From NCBI GenBank assembly GCA_024291935.2, contig CM044316.1, positions 5,014,501 through 5,078,500 of the forward strand: a DNA stretch of 64,000 nt, given 5' to 3'. Every line of letters begins with the position of its first letter. Within the stretch, counting starts at the first letter, position 1. This DNA comes from Okapia johnstoni (taxonomy: Eukaryota; Chordata; Mammalia; Artiodactyla; Giraffidae). Below the pieces are notes generated by a model. That model was not told the origin of the DNA. It made no database searches and worked only from the letters and a program-made list of their open reading frames with translations. Below are positions 1 through 22,241 of this stretch, piece after piece. The translations under genes were made by a program, and so were the position numbers.

Positions 1-40
1 CTGTTCGCCCACCACCCCTGGGTTCCCGGGAATCCTACAG

Positions 41-88
41 TGACTCCATGCACAGCTATGAGGAGTTCTCCGAGCCGCGGGCCCTCAG
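41..88 (+). CDS. UNC13A: UNC13A exon, N-terminal linker (YDSMHSYEEF)
   Basis: Reads GAC TCC ATG CAC ... GCC CTC AG, encoding (Y)DSMHSYEEFSEPRAL. The acceptor is the AG at 39-40 and the donor is gtagtc at 89. The first base completes a codon from the previous exon, which is outside the window; two bases (AG) carry over into the exon at 7674. The start at 41 rests on the remembered YDSMHSYEEF text. The upstream 40 bases also lack an in-frame stop, so an earlier start cannot be fully excluded. Confidence 0.8.
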
Positions 89-112
89 GTAGTCACTGTG
101 GAGTGGAGGATA

Positions 113-147
<35 letters not shown>

Positions 148-148
148 A
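113..148 (+). repeat. (TG)n microsatellite
   Basis: Near-perfect TG dinucleotide run directly downstream of the first exon's donor region. It is intronic and likely length-polymorphic. Confidence 0.95.
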
Positions 149-605
149 ATTCTATCTCCTGGAGTGGAGAGAGAAATAGGAGGCTGGAGGGAGCTGGAGG
201 CAAGTAGGTCTAAGAAAGCAGCATCCATACTTTCTTATAGGCAGTAGAAATTTTCTTTACCCAAAATCTTACCAAGAAAACTCCGCAAGCCTGATAAAAA
301 GGGGTTTGCTTTGGTTGAAGGAGGAGAAGGAAGTCACAAAGCCCCTAAGAGTTTCCCCTGCAAAATAGGGGCTCCTTGGCACTCCAATTAAAAGCCCCTG
401 GTCCCTGTGTACTCTCTAACTGCTCAGGCGAGGGGGTGGATGAAGAGATGAGCATTACCAGGGATGGGGAGGGAATGAGGGTGGTATGAAACATAGTAAT
501 GCTAGGAAGGCTCCCAGCAAGCGGGTGGCTCATGGTCCTGGAGTGGCCCTGCTCAGCCTTCCTGGTGGCCCCTGACTCTGTGTTCCTGACCCGCAGGCAT
601 GGGCA

Positions 606-815
606 CTGCTAGTCAGGCATGGGCATGTGTCTGACTCTTGGAGACCTTGTGGACCATAGCCTGCCAAGCTCCTCTGTCCATGGCATTCTCCATACAAGAA
701 GACTGGAGTGGGTTGCCATGCCCACCTCCAGGGAATCTTCCTGACCTAGGGATCGAACACGCGTCTCTTACAAATCCTGCATTGGCAGGCAGGTTCTTTA
801 CCAGTGCCACCTGGG
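606..815 (-). repeat. Bov-tA SINE (antisense)
   Basis: Reverse complement of the ruminant tRNA-derived SINE. It shows the GACTCTTGGAGACC, GGACCATAGCCTGCCA and TTCTTTACCAGTGCCACC landmarks. It is the source of spurious open frames on both strands. Confidence 0.9.
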
Positions 816-1470
816 TGCAGTGACTTAGGAGCTACCCCTTCTCAGTCTAGCCACCATCACTACTCTTTTCAAAGTAGGCTGTCCCTAGACCTACCTCATA
901 GGTTGGTCCCCTGGCTTACGTGGGTGCAGTGTGTTGGCCCTTGAGCCCATGAGACTGAGACTTGTGCCTGCTGCTCCCCTCTTCGCTGACTTGATCTCCC
1001 CAGTCCTGGTTTCTTAACTGAACTGCAGCAAACGTGATATTAAACGGGTTGTATATTTGTAAAGCACTTTGGGGCGGTTCCCGAAGGTGCTGTGTAGTGA
1101 CTGTTAGGTAAAAAACACGAATAATAGTATTCGGAGCTAACTGGGTGCCCGGCTCTGGTCCAACACTTTTTCTTCATCATCTTATTTCACTCTCTGGTTG
1201 GGAATATTATTGACTCCATTTCACAGGTGGGAAATCAAAGCCCAGAGGGGTTAAGTCACTTGCCTGAGGTCACACAGTTGGTAAATCATCATAAGGACAA
1301 GTATTTGTGGTGAACCCACTGGGTGGCAAGCAGTGGCTTGGTGAATTACTGGTCACGGGTCTTCCAAAATGCTTGCTCCCCAAAGAATACATTTCCTTCA
1401 TTAAAAGATGGGCAGGATGAGAATTTTGAGTGTTCTCTACTCTCTTGTTGAACCTATACTTCTATTAATG

Positions 1471-1696
1471 CATGTGCGTGCTAAGTTGCTTCCGTCTGTG
1501 TCCGACTCTTTGAGACCTTATGGACCACAACCTGCCAGGCTCCTCTGTGCATGGGACTCTCCAGACGAGAAGACTGGAGTGGGTTGCCATGCCCTCTTCC
1601 AGGGGATCTTCCTGACCCAGTGTTCGAACACACGTCTCTTACAGGTTCTGCGTTGGTGGGCGGGTTCTTTACCACTAGCACCACCTGGGAAGCCCA
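1471..1696 (-). repeat. Bov-tA SINE (antisense)
   Basis: Full-length antisense copy from the CTAAGTTGCTTCCGTC end to the CCACCTGGGAAGCCC end. Confidence 0.9.
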
Positions 1697-1743
1697 ATTC
1701 TATTAATGTGACCCCTCAAATCTCTGTAAGATATTAGATCAGG

Positions 1744-1862
1744 GTCTTCCCTGATGGTCGAGCAGTTAAGACTCTGCACTTCCAGTGCAGGGGTTGTGGG
1801 TTCTATCCCTGGTCAGGGAACTAAGATCCCAAATGTCTCATGGCATGTGGCCAAGAAAATTA
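1744..1862 (+). repeat. CHR-type tRNA-Glu SINE
   Basis: Starts TCTTCCCTGATGGTCGAGCAG, carries the B-box-like GGTTCTATCCCTGGTCAGG and ends in an A-rich tail. This is the CHR family found in whales, hippos and ruminants. Confidence 0.85.
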
Positions 1863-2425
1863 AAAATAGAACATATAAGTAAGTAAATAAATAAGATATT
1901 TGGCTCAATTCACACATACACCAGGGCCTCCGATTTGTGTGAGACTCTGATATAGCAGAATTGGAGGCAAACCCTGTAACATAGGTCCAGGACTATGCTG
2001 GGGCAAGTGTGGTACACTTGAGGTTGCCTCAAGTACAAAATTTAGAGGGTGCCAAAAAACTCAGTCATCAAGATCAATATGTCAATGCAATATTTTAAAA
2101 AATCAAAATGAATGCCAAAATAGCCCATGAAACAAAAATTCACCAAAATATATCTTCTTAAGAGTGAATTTTGTTGTATGTAAGTTACACTTCAGTGAAT
2201 TTTCTAAAAAATCCATGCTGAGCAAAATACACAGTTTTAAGTAAAGGCAGGAGCTGAATCTGCACTTGCAGGAGTCAGCCGCACCTGCCTTATCCTGATC
2301 TTGGTTCTGCTATGTCTATAAGCAAGAAAAAAATGCTGGTTAAACAAAACAAAACAAAACAAAATAATGCTGGTTAATTGAACAATTATTAAGTTCCAGG
2401 TTGTTTTTTTAAAATTTATTTATGA

Positions 2426-2535
2426 GACTTCCCTGGCAGTCCAGTGGTTAAGAATTTGCCTTGCAGTGCAGGAGATGTGGGTTCAATCCCTGGTCGGGGA
2501 ACTAAGATCCCACATGCCTCGGGGCAGCTGTGGAA
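2426..2535 (+). repeat. CHR-type SINE
   Basis: GACTTCCCTGGCAGTCCAG head followed by GGTTCAATCCCTGGTCGGGG and the CCACATGCCTCGGGGCAGC part; truncated 3' end. Confidence 0.85.
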
Positions 2536-3170
2536 AATGAAGCAGAGAGATTAAGTGACTTTCTTAAGACCACCTAGCTATTAAGTGATTGAGCCAGAAT
2601 TTAAACCCTGTCAAGCAGACTTCTGAGTCCATTACCGCAGCCATAATGCCACACTGCCTATCAGCCCTAAAAATGACACCTGGGAACCCACAAAGTTAGC
2701 CTCCCAAGGTCCTGCAGCTGGACAGAAGTGGTGTTCTTTCTACATCATCAGCAAGGATATCCCCCAAGGAGATGGTCCATTCTCTCTGCTCCCAGCAGCA
2801 TCTTAGAACCACCCCTGTGTTGACCACATTCTGGCTGATTCATGTTGATGTTTGACAGAAAACAACAAAATGCTGTAAAGCAATTATTCTTCAATTAAAA
2901 AATTCAGGGGCAAACCTGGTATTAAACATAGCCATTCAGCCTCCTGAACAGCAAGCCTTCTCCAACTCTTGATAAAAACGTTAATGATGTAAACAAGTGC
3001 TTACATCCTGGTTGAGATTTGGAGAAACCCTCAGAATCACTTTATTTTGAATGCAGGAAGAAAAGAAATCTTAAATGGTTTCTCTTTGTGCCATTGAAGT
3101 AAATGAGCTTTCAGAGTTGTGCCATTCAGCATGGCAGCCCCAAGTGGCTTTTTAAAGTTAAATTTTAAAT

Positions 3171-3392
3171 GCTGTGCACTGTGCTTTGTCGCTCAGTCAT
3201 GTCCGATTCTCTGCGATCCCATGGACTGTAGCCCGCCAGGTACCTCTGTCCATGGGGACTCTCCAGGCAAGAATACTGGAGTGGGTTGCCATGCCCTCCT
3301 CCAGGGAATCTTCGCAACCCAGGCATTGAACCCAGGTCTCCCGCATTGCAGGTGGATTCTTTACCATCTGAGCCACCAAGGAAGCCCACATT
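3171..3392 (-). repeat. Bov-tA SINE (antisense)
   Basis: Contains GTCGCTCAGTCATGTCCGA through GAGCCACCAAGGAAGCCC. Confidence 0.9.
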
Positions 3393-3582
3393 TTAAATAA
3401 TAAGTAAAATAAAATTTCAGTCCCTCCATCATACTGGAAGCTTTTCAGGTGCTCAACAGCCATGCACGTATGGCTACTACGTTGGATAGTATGGACAGAA
3501 AACATTTCTTCTGGACAACACTCTAGAGAGTTTCAGTAAAATAGAAGTTGAAGAAAACCTTGATAAGCTCCCTACTCAGTCT

Positions 3583-3917
3583 TTTTTTTTTTAACTTTTA
3601 TTTTCTTGTTTCTGGATTTGCTGGGCCTCTGTTGCTTTGCATAGGCTTTCTCTAGTTTGCAGCGAGTAGGGGCTGCTCTCTTGTAGCTGTGCTCTGGTTT
3701 CTCATTGCATTGGTTTCTCTTGTCACAGAGCACAGGCTGTAGGCGCGAGGGCTTCAGTAGCTGCAGCGTGTGGGCTCTAGAGCTTGAGCTCAGTAGTTGT
3801 GGTGCAGGGGCTTAGTTGCTCCACTACATGTGGAATCTTCCCAGACCAGGGATCGAACCTGTGTCTCCCGCCTTAGCAAGTGGATTCTTATCCACTGCAC
3901 TACCAGGGAAGTCCTCT
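3583..3917 (-). repeat. Long CHR-type SINE (antisense)
   Basis: Antisense element starting at a T-run (its poly-A tail), with the repeated 'TTGTGG...CTTAGTTGC' body and ending CACTACCAGGGAAGTCC. At about 335 bp it is longer than most CHR copies here. Confidence 0.8.
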
Positions 3918-3976
3918 CTACTCACTCTTTAGCACCATCCAGTACAATATTTTTTTGCAGGTATTTAAACAAGTTT

Positions 3977-4117
3977 TACGGAGAAGGCAATGGCAACCCA
4001 CTCCATTGTTCTTGCCTGGAGAATCCCAGGGACGGGGGAGTCTGGTTGGCTGCCATCTATGGGGTTGCACAGAGTCAGACACGACTGAAGCAACTTAGCA
4101 GCAGCAGCAGCAGCAAC
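3977..4117 (+). repeat. Bov-A2-type SINE 3' part with (AGC)n tail
   Basis: GGAGAAGGCAATGGCAACCC through CACGACTGAAGCAACTTAGC, ending in an AGC-repeat tail. Confidence 0.85.
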
Positions 4118-4224
4118 CAAGTTTTATGTTAAACTTCCTTATGTTTTGCATATACCATAGAAAGTTCAGGTAGTTTATAAATGACATGGGTTAGAAGGAA
4201 CTTTTTCCAGAGCATTTTTGGATG

Positions 4225-4630
4225 CAACTAGAGATTATCATAAGAAGTAAAGTAACTCAGAAAGAGAAAGACAAATATTTAATATATGATATCACTTATA
4301 TGTGAAATCTAAAACATGACACAAATGAACTTATCTACGAAACAGAAACAGAATTGCAGGCATAGAGAAGAAACTTGTGATTGCCAAAGGGGAGGGGTTT
4401 GGGGGAGGGATGGTGTGGGAGTTTGGCTTAGCAGATGTAAGTTATTATATAGAGAAGGAATAAATAACAAGGTCCAACTGTACAGCACAGAGAACTATAT
4501 TCAATATCTTCTGATAATCCATAATGAAAAAGAATATAAAAAGAATGTATATGTATAACTGAATCACTTTGCTGTACAGCAGAAATAACACAACTTTGTA
4601 AATCAACTGGGCTTCAAAAAAGAGAAAATA
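4225..4630 (+). repeat. L1 3'-end fragment
   Basis: Text typical of the ruminant L1 3' end: ATATCACTTATATGTGAAA, AGAACTATATTCAATATC and the GAATCACTTTGCTGTACAGC landmark, followed by an A-rich end. No coding capacity remains. Confidence 0.8.
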
Positions 4631-6412
4631 AGCTTGAGCATTTAGTCCAGCCTCTTTATTTTTTAGGTCCAAGGAAATGAAATGACATACTCAAGGTAAA
4701 CCACTTAGTGATATAAGAGGGAGTAGAATTAGTCTTACCCTAGATTTAGTTTAGCATCCTTCATTTAACTCCTTTGTGTGTGAGCCATCCTGAAAACAAA
4801 GAACTAGATCCTTTTCTGTTTGTATTAGTGACTTCCTTATTCCAAATATCTTCAGAAGCATTCCTGTCTCCCTAACAGCCTCTCCTACCATTTTTGCAAC
4901 CACTTCATTTGTAAAGCATCATTCACTTGCATATTCAAGCTGGCTCATTCTCATGCAATTATTGAAACAAAGTTTCAATGTATGGGAAACAGCTGAAAGG
5001 AGAGTAAGATATCAAATATAAAGAAAATATGAGCTCTTTTAGTAGGTGGAAAAATTGTCCCTTGGAGGAAAAAAGCAGAAGAATACCCATCTTACAGATA
5101 GGGAAACTGAGGCTCAAAGAGTAGGAGCGAGTTGCCTGGGTCTCAAAGCAGGGTATGCACAGAGCTGGTCCTGGACCAGCTCCCATTTTGTGTGCATGGG
5201 CTTGTCTTGTCCTTCTCTGGCCCTGGGTGTGTCTGTGTGTCCCAGGGAAAGTCTGTTTATCATAAGCATTCTTGGGGTAGAATGGGGGGTGGGAATGGAA
5301 AAGGGGGAGCCCTCTCCACTCTCCCCATGAACAGGTCACACAACAGAGAGTGGGTGTACAGGCAGAAACAGCCTGACAGTGACTCAAGACACCATCCCAT
5401 GCCACCCTGGTCTTGCTGCCCAGTGCTGGACACTGAATGTCCCCAGAGGAATAGACATTCCATCCTGCAGCTCAGGGCTTGGCTTAAGAGAGGGACACAA
5501 CTGGATGCCCTGGTCGTGGGAAAGGGCAAGGTGGGTTTCCTAGAGGAAGGTTCCTGGGAGCTAGCCCTTGAAGGATAAATGAGGAGTCTGAGGAGAAGAA
5601 TTCCAGGCAGAGAAAACAGCTCAGCTAAAAGTGGACTTGGTCAGATCATACAGGGAGGTTCTTGGTGGCTAACTCAATGGGATCCAGGAGAAGCGTCTGG
5701 GATCAGAGTTGTGTTGGCTCCCAAATGTCAGAGCTGGGGTGGGAGGAGTCTTGGGGACCATCAGTCCTACCATCTTGCGGTCCGGAGCGATTTACATGGT
5801 GCCTGGTGTCACAGGTGGGCATTTCTAGACTTGTGTGGGGATCCCAGTCCTAGGCGCACTCCTCACTTGGGAACCCAGAATGTGCTGGAGTGGACTTTGG
5901 GAGTATTCACCAGCAGAGGGAGCTGGGAGCCTGTTCCAGCCCAATAATACCTGAGGCTTCCTCCATCCTTGCTGTCTACAAGGACAGGTAATGAAAAGCA
6001 GTCAACCACACACATAGCTGAGCGAATAAGGACAAGGGGGAGAAACCCTTGTTTGATTCCTAAAGCATCCCAGGGGCTGGTTAAGAAAGAGGATCCTAGT
6101 CACTGAGAGTGGGGGAAGTGTTTAAGGCAAGGAACACTGTTTATTAAGTGTCTGAATGAGTGGTTAGAAGGGGCTGAGAGGTGGCCTGTGTGTCTGCCCT
6201 CATGCAGATATTTTTTCCTGGTTATGTTGAGTGTGATCCAGGGTGCATATAAGGAGCATATAATGTGAATGGGGGTAGGTTTGACCTGACTAGAGGTTGA
6301 AGGAGACTCAACTCACCCAAAGAAGTGCTATTTCAGTGGGCACCAAAGGAATTTTCCAGATAAAGCAGGCAAGGAAGGATGTTCCTGGGGGAGCACAGCA
6401 AGTGCTAGGGCC

Positions 6413-6620
6413 CAGTTGTTGTTTAGTTGCGTTCTGCAATTTTTGCGACCCCATGGACTATAGCCCGCCAGGCTCTTCTGTCCATGGTATTTCCCGGGCT
6501 AGAATACTGGAGTGGGAAGGAATCACTTTCCTTCTATAAGGAATCTTCCTGACCCAGGGATCGAATCTGTGTCTCTTGCATCTCCTGCATTGGCAGGCAG
6601 ATTCTTTACCACTGGTCCAG
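6413..6620 (-). repeat. Bov-tA SINE (antisense)
   Basis: TTGTTTAGTTGCGTTCTGC through GCAGATTCTTTACCACTG; standard antisense copy. Confidence 0.88.
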
Positions 6621-6763
6621 AGGTGGGAGCAGTTTAGGGTGTTGGAGGGACAGTCAGGAGGTCAGTGTGGCTGGAGCAGGGGGAGTGAAGGTAGGATGGA
6701 GGCAGCTGAGGGTAGGGAAGTTGGAGGGCCTGGGCCACACAGAGGTGCAGGGCATGGCATGGG

Positions 6764-6957
6764 GTTTTAGAGAATCTGTCTGCGATGCGGGAGTCCTGGG
6801 TTCGATCCCTGGGTCAGGAAGATCCACAGGAGGAAGAAGTGGAAACCCACTCCAGTATTCTTGCCTGGAGAATCCCATGGACTGAGGAGCCTAGTGGGCT
6901 ACAGTCCATGGGGTCGCAAAGAGTTGGACATTACTGAGCGACTAACTTTACTTTTAT
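6764..6957 (+). repeat. Bov-tA SINE
   Basis: Sense copy: GGTTCGATCCCTGGGTCAGG, ACCCACTCCAGTATTCTTGC and the ACTGAGCGACTAACTTTA end. Confidence 0.88.
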
Positions 6958-7673
6958 GGTAGAGTTTGGAACAGAGGAATCTGTGATTGGGTTTATGATT
7001 CTGATAAACCCCTTTGTGGCTTTCATGGAAAATGTTAATGTCCAGGAGAGAAGTGGACATTGAATAAGACAGCATCTAATGGAGATGGCAGAGCCTGGAC
7101 TGACGTGGGGCCCATGATGCAAGGAATTGGACGCATTACACATATGTCTTTGAGGTGGAGCTGAGGGAGCCCGCTGAAGGATCAGCTGTGAGTGGAAGTT
7201 GGGGAAAGAGTGGAGACAGGGAGTCCTGATGAATGGAAGGGTCTCAACAGGGGGAGGAACAAGCTGAGGCTGGGGTAGGGGAGACATCAGGAGACAGGGG
7301 CAATTATGTTTGTTTCAGGAGCGCTAGGTCTCCAAGGGGGCTGTGGCAGGGACACTCATTTGGGGTCCTCAACATGTGGGTGAATACTTTACAGCTTCCA
7401 CAGTGCATGGATAGGCACACAGTAGGGCACTGATTTTGTCATCAATCTGATTTTATTGCCTGCCCCCCAAGACAGTCAGTGACCTAAGAACAGTTGTTTT
7501 GTCTCTTTGGTTCATGGCTGTGTTTCCCTGGTGCCCAGAGGTGACCCACCAATGCTGGGAATAAAGGGAATGGCCAACCCAGGGAATGACTGGGTGAGGG
7601 AACCTGTGTGACCAGGGCTGGGATGGGCAGCAGCTCTGTGCTCCAGCCCCTGAGCCCTGGCTCAACCCTGTAG

Positions 7674-8207
7674 CCCCACAGGCAGCAGCCGCTATGCCTC
7701 CTCAGGGGAGCTGAGCCAAGGCAGTTCACAGCTGAGCGAGGACTTCGACCCGGATGAGCAGAGCCTGCAGGGCTCTGAGCTAGAGGATGAGCGGGACCGG
7801 GACTCCTACCACTCCTGCCACAGCTCAGTCAGCTACCACAAGGACTCACCGCGCTGGGACCAGGATGAGGATGAACTGGATGAGGAGCTGGATGAAGAGC
7901 TGGATGAGGACCTGGAGGACTTTCTGGAGGAGGAGGAGGAGCTACCTGAAGACGAGGAAGAGCTGGAGGAGGAGGAGGAGGTGCCGGATGACATCCGAGG
8001 CTATGCCATGCGAGAGGAGGTGGCTGTGGCCGAGCCCAAGGACTTCAAGCGTGTCAGCCTTCCACCTGCTGCCCCCGAGAAAGAGGACAAGGCCCAAGCC
8101 ATGCCCACTGAGGCCCCCGACGTACCCAAGGTGGCCCCTGAGCCAGCTGTGCCTGAGGAAGTTCCTGCATCTGAGCAGGAGCCTGAGGCCCCCAAGGCTG
8201 AGGAGAG
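7674..8207 (+). CDS. UNC13A: UNC13A exon, acidic linker
   Basis: 534-nt exon. The AG of the previous exon plus C gives Ser, then [10 protein letters not shown]. It encodes [20 protein letters not shown], a [19 protein letters not shown] segment, then a very acidic run of Asp/Glu/Leu (about 7864-7990), [11 protein letters not shown] and a Pro/Ala/Glu-rich stretch. Donor gtaatg at 8208, phase 2. The acceptor used is the TAG at 7671-7673; a stronger-looking CACAG at 7677-7681 would shift the frame. The linker is disordered and poorly conserved, and here it carries extra DELDEEL-type repeats compared with my memory of human. Confidence 0.93.
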
Positions 8208-10537
<2,330 letters not shown>

Positions 10538-10584
10538 GCCCGGGGAGAAGGAGAAATGTCCAAGTCCCTGTGGTTCAAAGGCGG
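10538..10584 (+). CDS. UNC13A: UNC13A exon, calmodulin-binding segment (C part)
   Basis: 47-nt exon reading ARGEGEMSKSLWFKG(G), rat residues about 478-493. It ends in phase 2 (GG) before gtgagt. The next recognised exon (13001) starts in phase 0, so these two cannot be joined directly without a frameshift. One intervening exon of 3n+1 nt is required. Confidence 0.95.
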
Positions 10585-13291
<2,707 letters not shown>

Positions 13292-13410
13292 TGACGAGGG
13301 GCGGGGCTGGGCCGGAGCTATGCTACTGGATGGTGTTGGGGAGTATGGGGAAGGGAGGTCGTAGAGGGGTGGGGCAGGACTCAGGGAGGAGCTAAACTGT
13401 ACACTATGCA

Positions 13411-13613
13411 AGGGTGCTCCTGCGTGCTCAGTTGTGTCCAACTCTGCGACCCCACGAACTGCAGCCCGCCAGGTTCCTCTGTCCATGAAGATTCTCCAGG
13501 CAAGAATATTGGAGTAAGCTGCCATGCCCTTCTCCATGGATCAAACTCACGTCTCTTGTGTATCCTGCTTTGGCAGGAGGATTCTTTACCACTAGCGCCA
13601 CCTGGGAAGCGAA
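13411..13613 (-). repeat. Bov-tA SINE (antisense)
   Basis: CTCAGTTGTGTCCAACTCTG through GCGCCACCTGGGAAGC, in the intron 3' of the C1 exon. Confidence 0.88.
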
Positions 13614-13879
13614 TAAACTGTACAAGGGGCGGGCTTAATGGGAGGTAGAGGTTTTTCCAAGGAGAAAAATGGATTGTGGTTAGGGTTAACTCAAAGGACA
13701 GAGAGGACTCAAGTTGGGCAGAGGAGTCAGAGAAGGGCAGGGACTTGGCGAGGGCTGGGGTCAGAGCAGGAAGGGACTCACGCGGACAGGAGGGGCTAAG
13801 AAAGGGGGTGGGAACTTTAGGGTGAAAGCCCTGTTTGGGGGAGGATTCAGAGAGCTGGTAGGAGCTCTGGCATCTCTAG

Positions 13880-14090
13880 TGCTTCCCAAATAGCTCAGTG
13901 GTAAAAAAAAATCCGCCTGCCAACTCAGGAGACTCGGGTTCGATCCCTGTGTCTGGAAAATCCGCTGGAGAAGGAAAATGTGGGTTGCCACCCACTTAAG
14001 TATTCTTGCCTGGGAAATCCCATGGACAGAGGAGCCTGGCGGGCTACAGTTCATAGGGTCTCAAAGAGTTGGACACAACTGAGCACGCAT
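13880..14090 (+). repeat. Bov-tA SINE
   Basis: TGCTTCCCAAATAGCTCAG through GGACACAACTGAGCACGC; sense copy about 150 bp upstream of the next exon. Confidence 0.88.
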
Positions 14091-14150
14091 TGCTATCTCT
14101 AGCTTGAGGGCTGTGACTCACCTGAACCCGGTATCCGTGGCAGCGGATGA

Positions 14151-16925
<2,775 letters not shown>

Positions 16926-16984
16926 GGGAGGCCTGCAGTTATGCATATGTGAAAATAGTCCGGGGCTATATCGGGAAGTTCTGA

Positions 16985-19866
<2,882 letters not shown>

Positions 19867-20077
19867 TAGTTCCATTAGCTCTCCGAGAAGGATACTCCAG
19901 GACTCTTAGGTCCTAAACAAGTAACATTTTGTCTGGAAAGTAGGGCCCTTTCTCAGTGACCCTGTGCTTTCATATTGCTACATCATTTCCTTAAACACGG
20001 ATCCACCTGTAGCCACTTTCTGGGTACCTCCTGTCCCAATTGTGCACAACCATGCCCTTCTCCCTTCTTCCCTCCAG

Positions 20078-20212
20078 GTACAAGAACTCCAGAGCCCACC
20101 CCGAGCCAGCCAGGTGGTGAAGGACTGTGTGAAAGCCTGCCTCAACTCTACTTACGAGTACATCTTCAACAATTGTCATGAACTCTATAGTCGAGAGTAC
20201 CAGACTGACCCG
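20078..20212 (+). CDS. UNC13A: UNC13A exon, MUN region
   Basis: 135 nt: [20 protein letters not shown], then [19 protein letters not shown] and EYQTDP. Phase 0; acceptor CCTCCAG, donor gtaagg at 20213. Confidence 0.98.
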
Positions 20213-20229
20213 GTAAGGACCTCAGATGA

Positions 20230-20735
20230 GGCAGAGGGGACCGGGGGGCTCCAACTAGACCCTGGTCTGAGTCTCACTTCCCAAGTGATTTAACTCTTCT
20301 CAACCTCCATATCTTCCCCTGTAAAATGGAGTCGTAAACCCACACCTCAGGATTGAGGAGGAAATTCAATGAGATGCAAGCTTTAGATAAAATATAGTTA
20401 AGTACTTAGCATCTGGTACACAGTAGGAGCTCAATCAGTTTGGTTTTAGGGGCTTCCCAGGTAGCTCAGTGGTAAAGAATCTGCCTGCCAATGCAGGAGC
20501 CACAGGAGTCAAAAGTTCAAACTCTGGGTTGGGAAGATCCCCTGGAGGAGGAAATGGCAACCCACTCCAGTATTCTCGCCTGGGAAATCCCATGGACAGA
20601 GGAGCCTGGCAGGCTACAGTCCATGGGATCGCAAAGAACCAGACATGACTGAAGCATCTGAGCACAAACTTAGTTGAGTTTGGCATAGTACAATGTGCCT
20701 GCAATAGAGTCCCTGTTCAATAAATGTTGAGTTGA
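20230..20735 (+). repeat. MIR-like element split by a Bov-tA SINE
   Basis: Left part has the AACTCTTCTCAACCTCCAT and CCTGTAAAATGGAGTCGT words of a MIR core. Right part ends CCTGTTCAATAAATGTTGAG. The Bov-tA at 20451-20660 separates them. Confidence 0.65.
20451..20662 (+). repeat. Bov-tA SINE
   Basis: GGCTTCCCAGGTAGCTCAGTG through GACATGACTGAAGCATCTGA; inserted in an older MIR. Confidence 0.9.
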
Positions 20736-21790
20736 ATTGAATTTCTTCAGTTCAGTCTTGAACTCAATTTATTTGAGTATTTATTTATTTATTTGAGATC
20801 TTTCAACGCATTGTTTATACATATAATATCCCAAGATTGTCAATGAGGTTTCAAGGAGCTTATACTCTATTGGGGGGAAAATGTATAAATTGGAAATTTA
20901 TGACCAGAGTTATTAGCACTGGGATGGAGAAATCACAAGAGGCTGTGGGAGCTGAACCCTTGCATCAGCTTGGGCTTTTGATAAGAGATAACACATAAGC
21001 TGAATTCAGCTCAATTTTCTTTTATTCTGTTCATTTGCATTCAGATGACTTGAGTTGAAATCAAGTTGCTCTTAACTGGGTTGGGATGAAGTAGATTAAA
21101 CTGGGTTGGGTTTAGTTCAATTATTAATATAATCAGTTTAGATCTGTTTATTTCTATTCACTTGACTTAGGTTAAAATTGCTCTAGGCTAATTGGGTGAG
21201 CATCACCAAGTTGGACTGAGTTGAGTAAAAATTTATTTATTTCCATTTAGTTTACTTGAAATTGTTCTTGACTGGGTTGAATTGGCTTGAGTTAGGATGA
21301 GCTCAGCTGTTGGATTAGGTATAGTTGAGTTCAGTTGAGTCGGACTTATTTCAGTTGAGTTTAACTACCAATATTCTCGTTTCCATTGATTGACCAAAGT
21401 TGGATTGAGTTGGCCTGAGTATGTTAGGCTGAGATAAGTAGGTGAAATTGGATTGGGTTGACTTGGGTTGAATTGAATTAGATTACTTTAGGTTGGATTG
21501 AGTTCAAGTTGATGTATTTCCATTATTCTGGTTTAGATTGATGTTGATCTTGGGCACGTTGGTTAGGTTCAATCCAATTGGATTCATCTGAGTTTAATTC
21601 AGTCCTGTTAAGTTTAATTCTATTCATTCAGTGTAATTGGCCCTGTTCCACTGAATTAACTCTGAGAACTGCCATCTGTTAAGCTAAGTGGTCCTGATTT
21701 GCATTTATTTCAATTCTGTTGGTTTAGTGGGCTTGAGTTTGTTCAACTAAATTCAGTTCCACTTATTTTTATGAGTCTAATTAAGCTTCA
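20736..21790 (+). repeat. UNC13A: Degenerate TTGAG/TTGAATT low-complexity array
   Basis: About 1 kb in which GTTGAGTT, TTGAATTG and TTGGGTTG words recur with little order. It fills most of the intron before the AKKGEV exon. Confidence 0.75.
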
Positions 21791-21827
21791 TGAGCTGTGT
21801 GGACATGAGCTCTCTTGGGGCCTGTTT

Positions 21828-21945
21828 TGTTGTTGTTGTTCAGTCGCTAAGTCGTGTTTGACTCTTTTCGACCCCATGGACTGCTGCATGCCAGGCTTCC
21901 CTGTCCTCCACTGTCTTCCAGAGTTTGCTCAAACTCATTGAGGCC
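21828..21945 (-). repeat. BovB/Bov-A 3'-end fragment (antisense)
   Basis: Begins TTGTTGTTGTTCAGTCGCTAA, with GACTGCTGCATGCCAGGCTTC and CCAGAGTTTGCTCAAACTCA landmarks of the BovB 3' end. Confidence 0.8.
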
Positions 21946-22070
21946 AGTTTACATGAGTTTAATTCCTTTTCAAGAAGACCTCCCACCTGAATCATACACA
22001 TGTTAATTGGGCCCTTCCTCCCTAACCTCCTGCCCCTCAATAATGAACTGTCTGAGCTCCCTACCCCTGA

Positions 22071-22241
<171 letters not shown>

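Larger units (their letters stand above)
89..7673 (+). other. UNC13A: UNC13A intron, 7.6 kb, repeat-rich
   Basis: Large intron between the YDSMHSYEEF exon and the acidic-linker exon. It holds a (TG)n run, five Bov-tA SINEs plus a Bov-A2-type fragment, three CHR SINEs, an L1 3' fragment and an old MIR/L2-like patch near 1150-1290. Apart from these, 4650-6400 is unremarkable unique sequence. I see no conserved coding segment. Confidence 0.85.

Noticed and set aside
613..810. Recurring 60-110 residue frames resembling [20 protein letters not shown]
   Set aside because: This is the translated Bov-tA SINE, seen at many places; not a gene.
5132..5578. 148-residue overlapping frames on both strands
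   Set aside because: Intronic unique sequence with no homology recognised and no splice support.
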